In this document: positions 42,386-56,022 of the stretch, piece after piece
Numbering within the stretch: the stretch's first letter is position 1
Layout: each line of letters starts with the position of its first letter
DNA from: Pleionea sediminis
GTDB taxonomy: Bacteria; Pseudomonadota; Gammaproteobacteria; Enterobacterales; Kangiellaceae
Assembly: GCF_007570825.1 (NCBI RefSeq)
Contig: NZ_SUNB01000002.1
Span: forward strand, 853,036-917,035
Direction of reading: 5' to 3'
Length of the DNA stretch: 64,000 nt
The notes under the pieces: model-generated
Databases searched by the model: none
What the model was told of the DNA's origin: nothing
The model's input: the letters and a program-made list of their open reading frames with translations, nothing else
Made by a program: the position numbers and the translations under genes

Positions 42386-43570
42386 TTAATCAAGGATTTT
42401 AGCAACAACACCGGCACCAACAGTACGGCCACCTTCACGGATAGCGAAACGTAAACCTTCATCCATCGCAATAGGAGCAATTAGCTCAACTACCATTTTG
42501 ATGTTGTCACCTGGCATTACCATCTCTACACCCTCTGGAAGCTCTACCGCTCCAGTTACGTCTGTTGTACGGAAGTAGAACTGTGGACGATATCCTTTAA
42601 AGAAAGGAGTATGACGGCCACCTTCGTCTTTCGATAAGACGTAAACTTCTGACTCAAACTTAGTGTGTGGAGTAATTGTACCAACGTGTGCTAATACTTG
42701 ACCACGCTCTACTTCTTCACGCTTAGTTCCACGTAGAAGAACACCAACGTTGTCACCCGCACGACCTTCGTCCAATAACTTACGGAACATTTCAACACCG
42801 GTAACCGTGGTCTTAGTCGTATCTTTCATACCAACGATTTCGATTTCTTCACCAACTTTAACGATACCGCTTTCAACACGACCAGTTACAACCGTACCAC
42901 GCCCTGAGATTGAAAAGACATCTTCGATTGGTAGAAGGAAAGCTTGGTCAATCGCACGCTCTGGCTCTGGAATGTACTCGTCCAATGCTTTTGCTAACTC
43001 AACGATTTTCTCTTCGTAAGCTTCATCACCTTCCAACGCTTTCAACGCTGAACCTTGAATAACAGGTGTATCGTCGCCTGGGAATTCATAAGCGTCTAAT
43101 AACTCACGAACTTCCATTTCAACTAACTCTAGCAACTCTTCGTCGTCTACCATATCGCATTTGTTTAAGAAAACAAGAATACGAGGTACACCTACCTGAC
43201 GAGATAACAAGATGTGCTCACGTGTTTGTGGCATTGGGCCATCAGCTGCAGATACAACCAAAATAGCTCCATCCATCTGAGCAGCACCGGTGATCATGTT
43301 CTTAACATAGTCAGCGTGACCTGGGCAGTCTACGTGTGCGTAGTGACGAATGTCTGTTTCGTACTCAACGTGAGACGTTGCGATTGTGATACCACGCTCT
43401 TTCTCTTCTGGTGCATTATCAATTTCTGCGAAATCTTTTGCTGCTCCACCAAACTTCTTTGCTAATACGGTACACATCGCCGCTGTCAAAGTTGTTTTAC
43501 CATGGTCAACGTGGCCAATGGTTCCCACATTGACGTGGGGTTTCGTACGTTCAAATTTTTCTTTAGACAT
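42386..43570 (-). CDS. tufA: Elongation factor Tu (copy 1, str operon)
   Basis: GTPase that brings aminoacyl-tRNA to the ribosome. The 394-residue protein has GHVDHGKT, the switch region [19 protein letters not shown] and NKCD, followed by two beta-barrel domains. It is the last gene of the rpsL-rpsG-fusA-tuf operon, 35 bp after fusA. The coding sequence differs from the copy at 59156 at only three bases, all silent (42653, 42902, 43463), and the identity stops at the gene ends, which indicates ongoing gene conversion. Confidence 0.99.
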   Translation of the reverse strand: MSKEKFERTKPHVNVGTIGHVDHGKTTLTAAMCTVLAKKFGGAAKDFAEIDNAPEEKERGITIATSHVEYETDIRHYAHVDCPGHADYVKNMITGAAQMDGAILVVSAADGPMPQTREHILLSRQVGVPRILVFLNKCDMVDDEELLELVEMEVRELLDAYEFPGDDTPVIQGSALKALEGDEAYEEKIVELAKALDEYIPEPERAIDQAFLLPIEDVFSISGRGTVVTGRVESGIVKVGEEIEIVGMKDTTKTTVTGVEMFRKLLDEGRAGDNVGVLLRGTKREEVERGQVLAHVGTITPHTKFESEVYVLSKDEGGRHTPFFKGYRPQFYFRTTDVTGAVELPEGVEMVMPGDNIKMVVELIAPIAMDEGLRFAIREGGRTVGAGVVAKILD

Positions 43571-43605
43571 GAGATATACCTCTGTGTGTGTTTTTAAGAG
43601 TAAAT

Positions 43606-45699
43606 TTAACCATTAATAACAGTTTCAGCGACATTTGAAGGCGCCTCTGAGTATTTCAAAAATTCCATAGAGTAACTCGCTCTCCCCTGCGTAGCGCTTC
43701 GCAGGTCAGTGGCATAACCAAACATTTCTGACAGCGGAACCTCTGCGCGAATAATTTTTACGCCTCCAGCCCCATCATCCATGCCTTGGACCATTCCACG
43801 CCGACGGTTTAAGTCCCCCATCACATCTCCCATGTAGTCTTCAGGAGTTACAACTTCGACTTTCATCATAGGCTCAAGTAAGGCAGGGTTCGCTTTCAAA
43901 GCACCGTTCCGGAAGGCCATTGAGCCGGCAATTTTAAAAGCCATTTCATTCGAATCAACATCATGAAATGAACCGTCGAACAAAGTTACTTTGACATCCA
44001 GTACAGGGTAACCAGCAAGTACACCATTTTGCATTTGCTCTTGGATGCCCTTGTCAACTGCAGGAATATAGTCTTTAGGAACAACACCACCGACTATTTC
44101 ATTTACAAACTCGTAACCAAAGCCTGGCTCTTGAGGCTCGATTTTCAACCATACGTGACCGTATTGCCCTCTACCTCCAGACTGGCGAACAAACTTTCCT
44201 TCTTGCTCGACAGCCTTCCGTAAGCACTCACGGTAGGCGACTTGTGGCTTGCCAATATTAGCTACGACATTAAATTCTCGTTTCATACGATCAACGATAA
44301 TATCGAGATGTAATTCTCCCATACCGGAAATAATGGTTTGTCCAGACTCTTCATCTGTTTCAACCCGAAACGAAGGATCCTCTTGTGCAAGTTTGCTCAG
44401 TGCAATAGCCATCTTATCTTGATCTGCCACAGTTTTGGGCTCAACAGCGACAGAAATAACAGGCTCAGGAAACTCCATACGCTCTAAAATAATCTTGTGA
44501 TCTAGAGCGCACAAAGTCTCTCCAGTAGTCACATCTTTCAAGCCAATACCTGCGGCTATATCTCCAGCCAAAACTTCTTGTACTTCCTCTCGACTGTTAG
44601 AGTGCATTTGAACAATTCTGCCTATACGCTCTTTCTTTTCTTTAACAGAGTTATAGACTTGGTCTCCAGACTTCAGAGTACCGGAATAAACTCGGAAGAA
44701 AGTCAGAGTTCCCACGAATGGATCAGTAGCAATCTTGAACGCAAGAGCAGAAAAGGGAGCCTTATCATCCGCGGGTCGCGCTTCCAACGTTTCTCCATCT
44801 TCAAGTACGCCTTTAATAGGAGGTACATCTACAGGAGCAGGCATGTAATCTACCACACCATCAAGGACGGCTTGAACGCCCTTGTTCTTGAAAGCCGAAC
44901 CACACATAGCTACAACTAACTCATTAGCTAATGTCTGAATTCGAAGCCCCGTCTTTATTTCTTCTTCAGACAAGTCGCTTTCTTCGAGATACTTGTCCAT
45001 TAGCTCTTCGGATGCTTCGGCTGCAGCCTCTACCATTACACCTCGTGCTTCTTCACAAGCTGCTTTCAAGTTTTCTGGAATGTCTTTGTATTGAAATGTC
45101 ATTCCCTTGTCTTGTTCATTCCAATATATAGCCTTCATTTTAAGTAAATCGACGACACCTTCAAATTCATCTTCAGCTCCAATTGGTAACTGAACAGGAA
45201 TAGGGCGAGCTCCGAGCCGATTCTTAATTTGGTCTATGACCCGCATGAAATCGGCTCCAGCACGGTCCATTTTATTTACAAAAACCATTCGAGGAACGTG
45301 ATACTTATCGGCTTGACGCCAAACTGTCTCAGACTGTGGCTCTACACCAGATGAGCCACAAAAGACAACGACAGCACCATCAAGTACCCTTAGTGAACGC
45401 TCAACTTCGATAGTAAAGTCAACGTGCCCTGGTGTATCGATGATATTAATGCGGTGCTCAGGATACTGCTGCTCCATACCACTCCAAAATGTAGTAGTAG
45501 CAGCAGACGTTATGGTAATACCACGCTCTTGCTCTTGTTCCATCCAGTCCATGGTGGCTGCGCCATCATGGACTTCACCGATCTTATGCGAAAGACCAGT
45601 ATAAAACAAAACACGTTCCGTAGTAGTCGTTTTACCTGCGTCTACGTGAGCACAAATTCCGATATTACGATAGCGTTCAATAGGAGTTTTACGCGCCAC
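43606..45699 (-). CDS. fusA: Elongation factor G
   Basis: Canonical translocase GTPase of the ribosome, also used with RRF in recycling. Motifs [17 protein letters not shown] P-loop ([11 protein letters not shown]), [27 protein letters not shown] and GSAFK are present. I chose the GTG at 45699 because it begins the conserved sequence [14 protein letters not shown] and has GAAGGG seven bases upstream; the ATG at 45714 would add five residues and has no ribosome site. The protein is then 697 residues. It sits in the rpsG-fusA-tufA order. Confidence 0.97.
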   Translation of the reverse strand: MARKTPIERYRNIGICAHVDAGKTTTTERVLFYTGLSHKIGEVHDGAATMDWMEQEQERGITITSAATTTFWSGMEQQYPEHRINIIDTPGHVDFTIEVERSLRVLDGAVVVFCGSSGVEPQSETVWRQADKYHVPRMVFVNKMDRAGADFMRVIDQIKNRLGARPIPVQLPIGAEDEFEGVVDLLKMKAIYWNEQDKGMTFQYKDIPENLKAACEEARGVMVEAAAEASEELMDKYLEESDLSEEEIKTGLRIQTLANELVVAMCGSAFKNKGVQAVLDGVVDYMPAPVDVPPIKGVLEDGETLEARPADDKAPFSALAFKIATDPFVGTLTFFRVYSGTLKSGDQVYNSVKEKKERIGRIVQMHSNSREEVQEVLAGDIAAGIGLKDVTTGETLCALDHKIILERMEFPEPVISVAVEPKTVADQDKMAIALSKLAQEDPSFRVETDEESGQTIISGMGELHLDIIVDRMKREFNVVANIGKPQVAYRECLRKAVEQEGKFVRQSGGRGQYGHVWLKIEPQEPGFGYEFVNEIVGGVVPKDYIPAVDKGIQEQMQNGVLAGYPVLDVKVTLFDGSFHDVDSNEMAFKIAGSMAFRNGALKANPALLEPMMKVEVVTPEDYMGDVMGDLNRRRGMVQGMDDGAGGVKIIRAEVPLSEMFGYATDLRSATQGRASYSMEFLKYSEAPSNVAETVING

Positions 45700-45773
45700 G
45701 AGAGTACCCTTCAAAAAATAGGAAAATTAGAATAACTCGTTCTAAAACTGTCATTATCTTAATTACAGTTTTC

Positions 45774-46262
<489 letters not shown>

Positions 46263-46377
46263 TTAACCCGGGACCATATCGACAGTTAGTTCAAGGCCCG
46301 GCCTTACTCACATTCGAACAAATTGTTAGAATGGAATGTATGTGTTTATATTCAACCTATTTGCGTAATGCGTGCAA

Positions 46378-46749
46378 TTACTTAGGTCGTTTCGCTCCAT
46401 ATTTTGAGCGACCTTGTTTGCGGTCTTTAACCCCGGCTAAATCCAAAGTTCCACGCACACAGTGATAACGAACACCCGGCAAATCTTTTACACGACCGCC
46501 ACGAATCATTACAACACTGTGTTCCTGCAAGTTATGCCCTTCACCGCCGATATAAGAAGTTACTTCGTAGCCGTTAGTTAAACGAACACGAGCAACTTTA
46601 CGTAATGCCGAATTAGGTTTCTTCGGAGTAGTCGTGTAAACACGAGTACAAACACCACGCTTCTGCGGGCAAGCTTCTAGTGCAGGTACGTTACTTTTCT
46701 GGATAACCTTTTTACGAGGCTTTCGTACCAGCTGATTAACAGTTGCCAT
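46378..46749 (-). CDS. rpsL: 30S ribosomal protein S12
   Basis: Decoding-centre protein of 123 residues. The streptomycin-determining lysines are both wild type ([11 protein letters not shown] and [12 protein letters not shown]), and the Asp in VKDLPG is the residue methylthiolated by RimO in E. coli. It is the first gene of the str operon, downstream of its own near-consensus promoter. Confidence 0.98.
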   Translation of the reverse strand: MATVNQLVRKPRKKVIQKSNVPALEACPQKRGVCTRVYTTTPKKPNSALRKVARVRLTNGYEVTSYIGGEGHNLQEHSVVMIRGGRVKDLPGVRYHCVRGTLDLAGVKDRKQGRSKYGAKRPK

Positions 46750-46833
46750 TAATTAAACTCCAGCTCCTAGATATTAAATACTAGTCTTTCAAATGAGGCT
46801 CGTCCCTATACAGACCGACCTCAAGGGGCCCGG

Positions 46834-46862
46834 ATTGTATAGAGCTAACCGGTTGGTGTCAA
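46834..46862 (-). promoter_or_regulatory. str operon promoter
   Basis: A perfect -35 TTGACA (46862-46857) and TACAAT (46839-46834) separated by 17 bp, followed by CCGGGCCCC. It lies between rpoC and rpsL, so the str operon can be expressed independently of rpoBC. Confidence 0.85.
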
Positions 46863-46898
46863 GACAAATAGACTATTCCATAGCCTGCCTGAACATTA

Positions 46899-46928
46899 AC
46901 CACATGCGATGAAATCATCGCATGTGGT
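46899..46928 (-). terminator. Perfect hairpin after rpoC, candidate beta-operon terminator
   Basis: A 14-bp perfect inverted repeat ACCACATGCGATGA/TCATCGCATGTGGT lies just beyond the rpoC stop. On the minus strand it is followed only by TTAATGTT, so it is a weak intrinsic terminator or an RNA 3'-end stabiliser. The better U-run is on the plus strand. Confidence 0.45.
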
Positions 46929-46935
46929 AATCTTT

Positions 46936-49900
46936 TTAAGAGTCGTTTCCGCTAAGGGCCTCTGTAAGCGCTTTTTCTGCATCAGATGCAGAAATGCTAT
47001 GCTCTTCAGAGACTTGCTCTTGAAACTTATCCCTTCTGGATTGGTGATAACTAAGACCTGTTCCAGCAGGAATCAAACGACCCACGATAACATTTTCCTT
47101 CAAGCCCCGCAGATCATCATACTTTCCACTCACTGCAGCTTCCGTTAAGACTCGAGTGGTCTCTTGGAAAGATGCGGCTGAAATAAACGATTCTGTTGCG
47201 AGAGATGCTTTTGTAATCCCCATCAAATCGCGATTCAACTTCGCAGGCTCTTTTCCATCTGAGATGAGTTTATCGTTCTCTTCAAGAACTCTCACATATT
47301 CAATTTGTTCACCTTGTAAGAACTTACTATCTCCAGGATCTCCTATAGTACACTTCCGAAGCATCTGACGAATTATAACTTCAATGTGCTTATCATTAAT
47401 TCCTACACCTTGTAATCGATAAACCTCTTGAACTTCATTAACGATATAATTTGCAACAGCATGAATGCCTTTCAGGCGTAAAATATCATGAGGATTGTCC
47501 GCACCATCTGATACAACCTCACCCTTTTCAACTTTCTCACCCTCGAAAACATTTAAGTGACGCCATTTTGGAATTAGTTCTTCATAATTATCACCTTCTT
47601 GAGGCGTAATAATTAGACGACGCTTTCCTTTAGTTTCTTTACCAAAGCTCACGGTTCCAGATATTTCTGCAAGTATTGCAGGTTCTTTCGGTTTACGAGC
47701 TTCAAATAAATCTGCAACTCGAGGCAAACCACCGGTAATATCTTTAGTTTTCGAACTTTCTTGTGGTATACGTGCTAGTGCATCACCAATACCAACTTCA
47801 GCTCCATCTTCAAGATTTACAATAGAGTTTGCAGGAAGTAAATATTGAGCAGGAATATCTGTTCCCGGTAAGTTCATTTCACTACCATCTGCATCAATCA
47901 GATAAATCATGGGCTTTAAATCAGCACCTTTACCACGTGCTTTTGACTCCGTAACTACGATAGAACTTAAACCAGTGAGATCATCGGTTTGACGATCCAT
48001 ATTGACGCCTTCGACCAAATCTTTAAATTTAATTTGACCTTTCAACTCTGTAATAATTGGATGCGTGTGAGGATCCCAATTAGCAACAACTTCACCTCCT
48101 GAAACCTTATCACCTTCTTTATGATCAAGTACCGCACCATAAGGTACTTTGTATCTCTCGCGTTCTCGGCCATATTCATCTATTAAATTGATTTCAGCTG
48201 AGCGTGAAACGATAACTAATTTCTCATCTTCTCGAGTTACAGTTTTGGCGTTATGAAGTTTTAAAACACCATCATTTTTAACTTGAACATTGTTCTCTGC
48301 TGACTGACGAGAAGCCGCCCCCCCAATGTGGAAAGTACGCATTGTTAACTGTGTTCCAGGCTCACCAATTGACTGAGCAGCAATAACCCCGACAGATTCA
48401 CCTTGATTAATAATGTGTCCTCGAGCAAGATCTCGGCCGTAACAATTTGCGCAAACACCGTAACGCGTATCACAGGTAATAACTGATCGTACTTTAACTT
48501 GGTCAACACTGTGTTTTTCTAGCTTTTCTACCCATGCCTCGTCTAACAATGTGTTTGCTTCACATAACACTTCGTCTGAACCAGGGATATAAACATGGTC
48601 TGCAGTTACACGCCCTAGCACTCTTTCTCGCAATGGCTCAACAACATCACCACCTTCAATCAAAGGTTTCATTTCAACACCGTCTTGAGTTCCACAATCT
48701 ACTTCTGTAATTACTAGATCTTGCGCAACATCAACAAGTCGACGAGTTAAGTAACCTGAGTTTGCGGTTTTAAGCGCAGTATCAGCCAATCCTTTTCGAG
48801 CACCATGCGTAGAAATAAAGTATTCGAGTACGTTTAATCCCTCTCGGAAGTTTGCTTTTATTGGACTTTCAATAATCGAACCATCTGGTTTCGCCATCAA
48901 TCCACGCATACCAGCTAGCTGCCGAATCTGCGCAGCACTACCTCGAGCACCTGAATCTGCCATCATAAATATTGAGTTAAATGAAGGTTGCTCAACAACA
49001 TTTCCTTCAGAATCCTCAACTTTATCAATAGCTAAATTATCCATCATAGCTTTTGCTACTTGCTCATTAGTATGAGACCAAATATCGACAACCTTGTTAT
49101 AACGCTCACCTTGAGTAACCAAACCCGATGCGTATTGCTCTTCTATCTCTTTTACTTCAGCTTCTGCTTTCGCGATAATTTCAGCTTTTACCTCAGGAAC
49201 TTCCATATCATTAATTCCGACTGAAGCTCCTGAACGAGTAGCGTATTTATAACCAGTGTACATTAAATGATCAGCAAAAATAACCGATGCTTTCAAACCA
49301 AGGGTTCGATAACACGAGTTAACTAATCGAGAGATGGCTTTTTTAGTCATAGCTTGATTAATCAAATCAAATGACAAGCCGTCGGGCACAATTTCCCACA
49401 ACAATGAACGACCAACCGTGGTCTCCACCAATTTATTGACCGTATTCCGATTTCCATCTTTATCGATCGTCGTCTCATTCAAGCGTACTTTAATCTTGGC
49501 ATGCAACTCCGCAGCGCCTGAAGAGTATGCTCTCAAAACTTCCGAAGTATCCGCAAATACCATACCTTCGCCGATAACATTAACCCTATCGCGAGTCATG
49601 AAATATAAGCCAAGTACGACGTCTTGCGTTGGAACAATAATCGGCTCACCATTTGCGGGTGACAATACGTTGTTTGTTGACATCATCAAAGCTCGAGCTT
49701 CTAACTGAGCTTCGATTGTTAAAGGAACGTGAACGGCCATTTGGTCGCCATCGAAATCCGCGTTGTATGCAGTACAAACCAAGGGATGTAACTGAATTGC
49801 TTTACCTTCGATTAAAACAGGTTCAAAAGCTTGAATCCCTAATCGATGAAGAGTCGGTGCACGGTTTAATAGAACAGGGTGTTCTCGAATAACCTCTTCT

Positions 49901-51135
49901 AATATATCCCAAACAACAGCTTCTTCGCGCTCAACCATTTTCTTTGCAGCTTTAATGGTGGTTGCTAGACCACGAAGCTCTAACTTTCCAAAAATAAATG
50001 GCTTAAACAACTCAAGAGCCATTTTCTTAGGAAGACCACATTGATGCAACTTGAGAGTCGGACCAACAACGATAACCGAACGGCCTGAGTAGTCAACGCG
50101 CTTTCCTAATAGGTTTTGTCGGAATCGCCCTTGTTTACCCTTAATCATATCAGCAAGAGACTTAAGAGGACGCTTATTTGATCCGGTAATAGCTCTTCCA
50201 CGTCGGCCGTTGTCTAATAACGCATCAACTGATTCTTGTAACATACGCTTTTCATTACGCACAATAATATCAGGAGCATTCAAGTCCAGAAGTCGTTTTA
50301 AACGATTATTTCTATTAATTACTCGACGATACAAATCATTCAAATCAGAAGTTGCGAACCGACCACCTTCAAGCGGAACAAGAGGGCGTAAGTCAGGCGG
50401 AAGAACAGGCAACACTGTCATAATCATCCATTGAGGATCGTTTCCTGATTCCAGAAATGCCTCTAATAATTTAAGTCGCTTTCCTAATTTTTTAAGTTTA
50501 GTTTCAGAATTAGTATTCGGAATTTCCTCGCGCAGAGCAGCAGCTTCTTCTTCCAAATTTAGAGCAGAAAGAAGTTCTTGAACTGCTTCGGCTCCCATTT
50601 TAGCCTCAAATTCATCGCCAAACTCTTCCAAAGCGTCAAGATACGCTTCTTCAGTTAGCAACTGGCCACGCTCTAGCGTCGTCATTCCGGGCTCTATCAC
50701 AACAAATGCTTCAAAATAAAGAACGCGTTCAATATCACGAAGTGTCATATCGAGTAATAGGCCTATGCGAGATGGCAACGATTTCAAAAACCAAATATGA
50801 GCAACCGGACACGCTAACTCAATGTGCCCCATTCGATCTCGACGCACTTTCGCTAGAGTTACTTCAACACCACATTTTTCACAAATGACACCACGGTGTT
50901 TCATTCGTTTGTACTTTCCGCACAAACACTCATAATCTTTAACAGGTCCAAAAATCTTTGCACAGAATAACCCATCTCGTTCAGGCTTAAATGTTCTGTA
51001 GTTTATTGTTTCTGGTTTTTTAACTTCACCAAAAGACCAGCTTCTGATCATTTCTGGTGACGCAAGACCGATTTTAATTCGATCAAATTCTTGAGTTTGA
51101 TTTTGCTGTTTGATGAAATTCAGTAAGTCTTTCAA
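46936..51135 (-). CDS. rpoC: RNA polymerase beta' subunit
   Basis: The 1399-residue catalytic subunit. The N-terminal zinc ribbon ([20 protein letters not shown]), the active-site loop [13 protein letters not shown] with its three Asp, the trigger-loop region ([20 protein letters not shown]) and the second zinc site ([19 protein letters not shown]) are all normal. The start is TTG at 51135 with a perfect AAGGAG seven bases upstream, aligned with E. coli RpoC MKDLL. It is 83 bp after rpoB. Confidence 0.99.
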   Translation of the reverse strand: MKDLLNFIKQQNQTQEFDRIKIGLASPEMIRSWSFGEVKKPETINYRTFKPERDGLFCAKIFGPVKDYECLCGKYKRMKHRGVICEKCGVEVTLAKVRRDRMGHIELACPVAHIWFLKSLPSRIGLLLDMTLRDIERVLYFEAFVVIEPGMTTLERGQLLTEEAYLDALEEFGDEFEAKMGAEAVQELLSALNLEEEAAALREEIPNTNSETKLKKLGKRLKLLEAFLESGNDPQWMIMTVLPVLPPDLRPLVPLEGGRFATSDLNDLYRRVINRNNRLKRLLDLNAPDIIVRNEKRMLQESVDALLDNGRRGRAITGSNKRPLKSLADMIKGKQGRFRQNLLGKRVDYSGRSVIVVGPTLKLHQCGLPKKMALELFKPFIFGKLELRGLATTIKAAKKMVEREEAVVWDILEEVIREHPVLLNRAPTLHRLGIQAFEPVLIEGKAIQLHPLVCTAYNADFDGDQMAVHVPLTIEAQLEARALMMSTNNVLSPANGEPIIVPTQDVVLGLYFMTRDRVNVIGEGMVFADTSEVLRAYSSGAAELHAKIKVRLNETTIDKDGNRNTVNKLVETTVGRSLLWEIVPDGLSFDLINQAMTKKAISRLVNSCYRTLGLKASVIFADHLMYTGYKYATRSGASVGINDMEVPEVKAEIIAKAEAEVKEIEEQYASGLVTQGERYNKVVDIWSHTNEQVAKAMMDNLAIDKVEDSEGNVVEQPSFNSIFMMADSGARGSAAQIRQLAGMRGLMAKPDGSIIESPIKANFREGLNVLEYFISTHGARKGLADTALKTANSGYLTRRLVDVAQDLVITEVDCGTQDGVEMKPLIEGGDVVEPLRERVLGRVTADHVYIPGSDEVLCEANTLLDEAWVEKLEKHSVDQVKVRSVITCDTRYGVCANCYGRDLARGHIINQGESVGVIAAQSIGEPGTQLTMRTFHIGGAASRQSAENNVQVKNDGVLKLHNAKTVTREDEKLVIVSRSAEINLIDEYGRERERYKVPYGAVLDHKEGDKVSGGEVVANWDPHTHPIITELKGQIKFKDLVEGVNMDRQTDDLTGLSSIVVTESKARGKGADLKPMIYLIDADGSEMNLPGTDIPAQYLLPANSIVNLEDGAEVGIGDALARIPQESSKTKDITGGLPRVADLFEARKPKEPAILAEISGTVSFGKETKGKRRLIITPQEGDNYEELIPKWRHLNVFEGEKVEKGEVVSDGADNPHDILRLKGIHAVANYIVNEVQEVYRLQGVGINDKHIEVIIRQMLRKCTIGDPGDSKFLQGEQIEYVRVLEENDKLISDGKEPAKLNRDLMGITKASLATESFISAASFQETTRVLTEAAVSGKYDDLRGLKENVIVGRLIPAGTGLSYHQSRRDKFQEQVSEEHSISASDAEKALTEALSGNDS

Positions 51136-51218
51136 AGCAATTCTCCTTCAGGGAGTTAATGTCACTAAGAGTTCGTTTGCTGCGAGCCCGGTTAAAGGCT
51201 CGCTAATACACAAACTCC

Positions 51219-54200
51219 CTATTCAACCTCGAGCTCGATATCGATGCCGAGAGAACGAATTTCCTTCACCAATACATTGAAGGATTCTGGCATTCCAGGC
51301 TCCATGCGATGATCACCGTCGACGATATTCTTGTACATTCTTGTACGACCATTGACATCATCAGATTTGACAGTAAGCATTTCTTGTAGAGTATAAGCTG
51401 CACCATAAGCCTCTAGTGCCCAAACTTCCATCTCTCCAAAACGTTGTCCACCGAATTGAGCTTTACCGCCTAGTGGCTGTTGCGTAACAAGACTGTACGA
51501 GCCCGTAGAACGAGCATGCATCTTGTCATCTACTAAGTGATTAAGCTTCAACATGTACATGTAGCCAACGGTTACTGGGCGATCAAACTTATCCCCCGTC
51601 CGGCCATCAAATAATTCGGTTTGTCCTGAAGAAGGTAAATCAGCCAACTCAAGCATGTGCTTAATTTCTGTTTCGGCAGCACCATCAAAAACAGGAGTGG
51701 CCATCGGGACACCACCTCTTAAATTGTTAGCAAGAGTCATCACCTCTTTATCGGACAAACCTTCAAGATCAACCGTAGGCTCTTCACGATGATTGTATAC
51801 TTGACCAAGAAACTCTCGAAATTTTTCTACTTCTTGTTTCTCTTCAAGCATGCCACCAATTTTATGACCTAATCCTTTGGCAGCCCACCCCAGGTGAGTT
51901 TCCAAAATCTGACCAATATTCATCCGAGACGGTACACCCAGAGGATTTAAAACAATATCTACTGGCTCACCATTTTCTCGGTACGGCATATCTTCAACAG
52001 GAACAATATTAGAAATAACACCTTTGTTTCCATGTCTACCAGCCATTTTATCGCCTGGTTGAACACGTCGTTTAACCGCCATGTAAACTTTAACAATTTT
52101 CAAAACACCAGGCGCCAAATCGTCACCTTGTGTTATTTTCATTTTCTTAATTTCTAATTTCTTTTCAAACTCTTTGCGCTGCTCTTCAAGATACTGAGTT
52201 AACTCTTCAAGTTTTTGTTGCTTCTCTTCATCACGCACTTGAATCTCAAGCCATTGGGAACGTTCCAACTCAGACAAATACTCTTCAGTTACTGTAGAGC
52301 CTTTCTTGATTCGATTTGGACCTTTTTCAACGACTGTATCCAACAGCAAAGTGTAAGCACGTTGATGGATATTGCCTTCCAAAATTCTAAACTGATCGTT
52401 TAAATCTTTTTTGGCGGCGGCAATTTCACTGTTTTCGATTTCAGTAGCTCGCGAATCTTTTTCTACACCATCTCGTGTAAATACTTGAACATCGATAACC
52501 GTTCCGACTGTACCTGAAGATACGCGCAAAGAAGTATCTTTTACGTCACTAGCTTTCTCACCAAAAATCGCTCTTAAAAGCTTTTCTTCTGGAGTCAACT
52601 GAGTCTCGCCTTTAGGCGTGACTTTGCCTACCAAAATATCACCAGGTTTTACTTCAGCACCGATATAAACAATACCCGCTTCATCAAGCTTTGAAAGCGC
52701 ACTCTCTCCTACATTAGGGATATCAGCAGTGATTTCTTCAGGTCCTAACTTCGTATCTCGGGCAATACAAGTTAGTTCTTGGATATGAATACTTGTAAAA
52801 CGATCTTCTTCAACAACTCGCTCTGAAATAAGAATGGAGTCCTCGAAGTTGTAACCATTCCATGGCATAAATGCCACTAAAAGATTCTGACCAAGAGCAA
52901 GTTCACCAAGGTCAGTAGAAGGACCATCTGCTAGTACATCACCGCGCTCAATGATATCACCAGGACTGACTATCGAGCGTTGGTTTATACAGGTATTCTG
53001 ATTCGAACGTGTATATTTAGTTAAATTATAAATATCAACACCTGCATCACCGGATGTTGTTTCATCTTCATTGACGCGAACAACAATTCGAGAAGCGTCG
53101 ACAGAATCGATTACTCCGCCACGACGCGCTTTAACCGTTACTCCAGAGTCAACAGCAACAGTTCGCTCCATTCCAGTTCCAACAAGAGGCTTTTCAGCTT
53201 TTAACGTTGGAACAGCCTGACGTTGCATGTTTGAGCCCATTAATGCACGGTTCGCATCATCGTGCTCTAAGAATGGAATCATCGATGCCGCTACCGACAC
53301 GATTTGCTGTGGTGAAACGTCCATATATTCAACACGCTCTGGAGTCGTTAACGTAAATTCACCTTCATGACGACAGGGAACTAAATCATCTGTTAAGTTC
53401 CCACCAGCATCGGTAGTAGCATTAGCTTGGGCAATTACATATTTCCCTTCATCAATTGCAGAAAGATAATCAACTTCGTCGGTTGTTTTTCCATCTTTAA
53501 CACGACGATATGGGCTTTCTAGGAATCCGTAATCGTTAGTCCTAGCGTAACACGCTAATGAATTTATCAATCCGATATTAGGTCCTTCTGGTGTCTCAAT
53601 TGGACAAACACGCCCATAATGAGTTGGATGTACGTCACGTACCTCAAATCCCGCTCTTTCACGTGTTAAACCACCAGGACCTAAAGCGGAAACACGTCGC
53701 TTGTGAGTCACTTCAGATAATGGATTATTTTGATCCATAAACTGAGAAAGCTGACTTGAACCAAAAAATTCTTTGATAGCCGCAGATACTGGTTTAGCAT
53801 TAATTAGATCTTGCGGCATCAAATTTTCAGATTCGGCTTGAGATAATCTTTCTTTTACAGCTCGCTCGACACGCACCAATCCAACTCGGAATTGGTTTTC
53901 CGCCATTTCACCAACACTTCGAATACGACGATTTCCTAAATGATCGATATCGTCTACAGCTCCAATACCATTACGAATTGAAACGAGAGTTTTAATAACT
54001 TCAACGATATCAGATTCACTTTTGTAATCTTCATAAAGTTTTTTAGAAAAATCATCTTTTAACGATGAGAAGTACTTACCATCATAAAGAACTCCTGGGC
54101 CAGTCAGTTCTTCACGATCAACCCGTCGATTAAACTTCATTCGACCAACACCAGATAAATCATATCTGTCTTCAGTGAAAAACAAGTTGTGGAATAAAGC

Positions 54201-55355
54201 TTCAGCCGCTTCTTTTGTAGGAGGCTCACCAGGACGCATCATGCGGTAAATTTCTACAAGAGCGTCTAAAGGCTCACGAGTCGGATCGACACGAAGTGTG
54301 TCTGAGATGTATGAACCATGATCCAAATCATTTGTATAAAGTACTTGGAATGACTCAACACCATTTTCTATCAACGTTACAATTAACTCTTCAGTAACTT
54401 CTGCATTAGCCTCAACGATCAATTCGCCTGTTTCTTTATCAATAATATTTTTAGCTATAGCTTTTCCAAGAAGAAAATCATTCGGAACATCGAGTAATTC
54501 CAGTCCTAGTTTTTCCATTTGTTTTATGTGGCGGACAGTTATCCGACGTCCTTCTTCAACAATCACATTTCCTTTTGTATCTTTAATATCAAAACTCGGA
54601 GTTTCGCCTCTTAAACGTTCAGGAATAAGTTTTAGCTTTACGTTCCCATCACTATCTAACTCGATAGAATCGGTATCAAAAAATATTTCGAGTATTTCTT
54701 CTGTATTATACCCCAGTGCTCTTAATAAAATTGTTGCAGGTAATTTTCGACGTCGATCAATACGAACAAAAACGGAGTCTTTAGGATCAAATTCAAAATC
54801 TAGCCATGAACCACGATAAGGAATCACACGTGCGTTATAAAGCAACTTTCCCGAAGAATGTGTCTTTCCTTTATCAGAATCGAAAAACACACCAGGAGAA
54901 CGATGCAACTGAGAAACGATAACTCTCTCTGTACCGTTGATAACGAATGTTCCATTTTCCGTCATCAAAGGCATTTCGCCCATGTAAACTTCTTGCTCTC
55001 TGATATCTTTAACTGCTCCGGTCTTAGATTCCTTGTCATAAATCACTAATCGAATCTTTACTCTCAGAGGAGCAGCGTAGGTAACACCACGAATTTGACA
55101 CTCTTTGACATCAAAAACGGGTTCTCCTAATCGATAGCTCACATACTCCAAGGCTGCTGAGCCCGAATAAGAAGCAATAGGAAAAACAGATTTAAACGCC
55201 TGATCTAAACCAGAATCTTTTGAGTCGCCCAATTCATTGATAAACGAGCGATAAGAGTCTAGCTGAGTGGCAAGCAAATAAGGGACATCAAGAATTTTTT
55301 TACGAGTCCCGAAATCCTTACGGATTCGCTTTTTCTCTGTGTATGAATACGCCAT
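51219..55355 (-). CDS. rpoB: RNA polymerase beta subunit
   Basis: The 1378-residue beta subunit. The rifampicin region ([21 protein letters not shown] ... SALGPGG) keeps the susceptible residues, and the C-terminal segment with [16 protein letters not shown] is intact. It lies after the rplL-rpoB attenuator and before rpoC, as in the rplJL-rpoBC operon of other gammas. Confidence 0.99.
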   Translation of the reverse strand: MAYSYTEKKRIRKDFGTRKKILDVPYLLATQLDSYRSFINELGDSKDSGLDQAFKSVFPIASYSGSAALEYVSYRLGEPVFDVKECQIRGVTYAAPLRVKIRLVIYDKESKTGAVKDIREQEVYMGEMPLMTENGTFVINGTERVIVSQLHRSPGVFFDSDKGKTHSSGKLLYNARVIPYRGSWLDFEFDPKDSVFVRIDRRRKLPATILLRALGYNTEEILEIFFDTDSIELDSDGNVKLKLIPERLRGETPSFDIKDTKGNVIVEEGRRITVRHIKQMEKLGLELLDVPNDFLLGKAIAKNIIDKETGELIVEANAEVTEELIVTLIENGVESFQVLYTNDLDHGSYISDTLRVDPTREPLDALVEIYRMMRPGEPPTKEAAEALFHNLFFTEDRYDLSGVGRMKFNRRVDREELTGPGVLYDGKYFSSLKDDFSKKLYEDYKSESDIVEVIKTLVSIRNGIGAVDDIDHLGNRRIRSVGEMAENQFRVGLVRVERAVKERLSQAESENLMPQDLINAKPVSAAIKEFFGSSQLSQFMDQNNPLSEVTHKRRVSALGPGGLTRERAGFEVRDVHPTHYGRVCPIETPEGPNIGLINSLACYARTNDYGFLESPYRRVKDGKTTDEVDYLSAIDEGKYVIAQANATTDAGGNLTDDLVPCRHEGEFTLTTPERVEYMDVSPQQIVSVAASMIPFLEHDDANRALMGSNMQRQAVPTLKAEKPLVGTGMERTVAVDSGVTVKARRGGVIDSVDASRIVVRVNEDETTSGDAGVDIYNLTKYTRSNQNTCINQRSIVSPGDIIERGDVLADGPSTDLGELALGQNLLVAFMPWNGYNFEDSILISERVVEEDRFTSIHIQELTCIARDTKLGPEEITADIPNVGESALSKLDEAGIVYIGAEVKPGDILVGKVTPKGETQLTPEEKLLRAIFGEKASDVKDTSLRVSSGTVGTVIDVQVFTRDGVEKDSRATEIENSEIAAAKKDLNDQFRILEGNIHQRAYTLLLDTVVEKGPNRIKKGSTVTEEYLSELERSQWLEIQVRDEEKQQKLEELTQYLEEQRKEFEKKLEIKKMKITQGDDLAPGVLKIVKVYMAVKRRVQPGDKMAGRHGNKGVISNIVPVEDMPYRENGEPVDIVLNPLGVPSRMNIGQILETHLGWAAKGLGHKIGGMLEEKQEVEKFREFLGQVYNHREEPTVDLEGLSDKEVMTLANNLRGGVPMATPVFDGAAETEIKHMLELADLPSSGQTELFDGRTGDKFDRPVTVGYMYMLKLNHLVDDKMHARSTGSYSLVTQQPLGGKAQFGGQRFGEMEVWALEAYGAAYTLQEMLTVKSDDVNGRTRMYKNIVDGDHRMEPGMPESFNVLVKEIRSLGIDIELEVE

Positions 55356-55492
55356 CTGGGTTCCTCAGTTAGCTTACAGGGGTAATACAATCAATCAACA
55401 CTTGATACGGAGATGCTGACTGCATGAAATCGGTATAGAGCCTTGAAATTAAAGCCCGTATCAAACCGGTTCGACCGTTATTTTTAAACGAC

Positions 55493-55525
55493 AAAACGGC
55501 CGAGCGCTTCTTAAGCGCTCAGCCG
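55493..55525 (-). terminator. Attenuator between rplL and rpoB
   Basis: On the minus strand a 13-pair stem (CGGCUGAGCGCUU with AAGCGCUCGGCCG, one wobble) and a 3-base loop are followed by UUUUGUCGUUU. It lies 42 bp past rplL, where E. coli has the partial terminator that sets the ratio of ribosomal proteins to polymerase. A further hairpin TTGGCGA/TCGCCAA at 55534-55553 precedes it. Confidence 0.8.
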
Positions 55526-55566
55526 GAATTGTGTTGGCGATTTATCTCGCCAAAGTCAAACTTAAA

Positions 55567-55947
55567 TTATTTAAGTTCGACTTCTGCACCAGCTTCTTCA
55601 AGCTGCTTTTTAAGTTCTTCGGCTTCTTCTTTAGAAGCAGCTTCTTTAATAGTTGCAGGTGCGCCTTCAACCATTTCTTTCGCTTCTTTAAGACCAAGAC
55701 CAGTTGCACCACGAACCGCTTTGATAACAGCAACTTTGTTGCTTCCAAAGCTTTTCATTACTACGTCGAACTCAGTCTTCTCTTCAGCAGCTGCACCAGC
55801 GTCACCGCCGGCAGCAGGACCAGCGACTGCAACAGCAGCTTGTGCTGATACACCGAATTTTTCTTCCATTGCTTCAACAAGCTCAACAACTTCCATTACG
55901 CTCATGTCTGCAATTGCATTTAAAATATCGTCTTTAGATAGAGCCAT
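55567..55947 (-). CDS. rplL: 50S ribosomal protein L7/L12
   Basis: Stalk protein that recruits translation GTPases. The 126-residue protein has an N-terminal dimerisation domain ([20 protein letters not shown]), an Ala/Gly-rich hinge (about 36-55) and the C-terminal factor-binding domain ([20 protein letters not shown]). It follows rplJ by 75 bp. Confidence 0.98.
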   Translation of the reverse strand: MALSKDDILNAIADMSVMEVVELVEAMEEKFGVSAQAAVAVAGPAAGGDAGAAAEEKTEFDVVMKSFGSNKVAVIKAVRGATGLGLKEAKEMVEGAPATIKEAASKEEAEELKKQLEEAGAEVELK

Positions 55948-56022
55948 GACTCTTTCTCCTGGGTATAAGTAAAATTAAATTAAATAAATTCGTAAAACCG
56001 AAGTTTACTTTTAAACCGAATA

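Noticed and set aside
42750..43019. 89-codon open frame on the plus strand inside tufA, with an identical copy at 59520-59789 inside tufB.
   Set aside because: Its repetition follows from the tuf duplication. It is antisense to a highly conserved gene and has no independent coding evidence.
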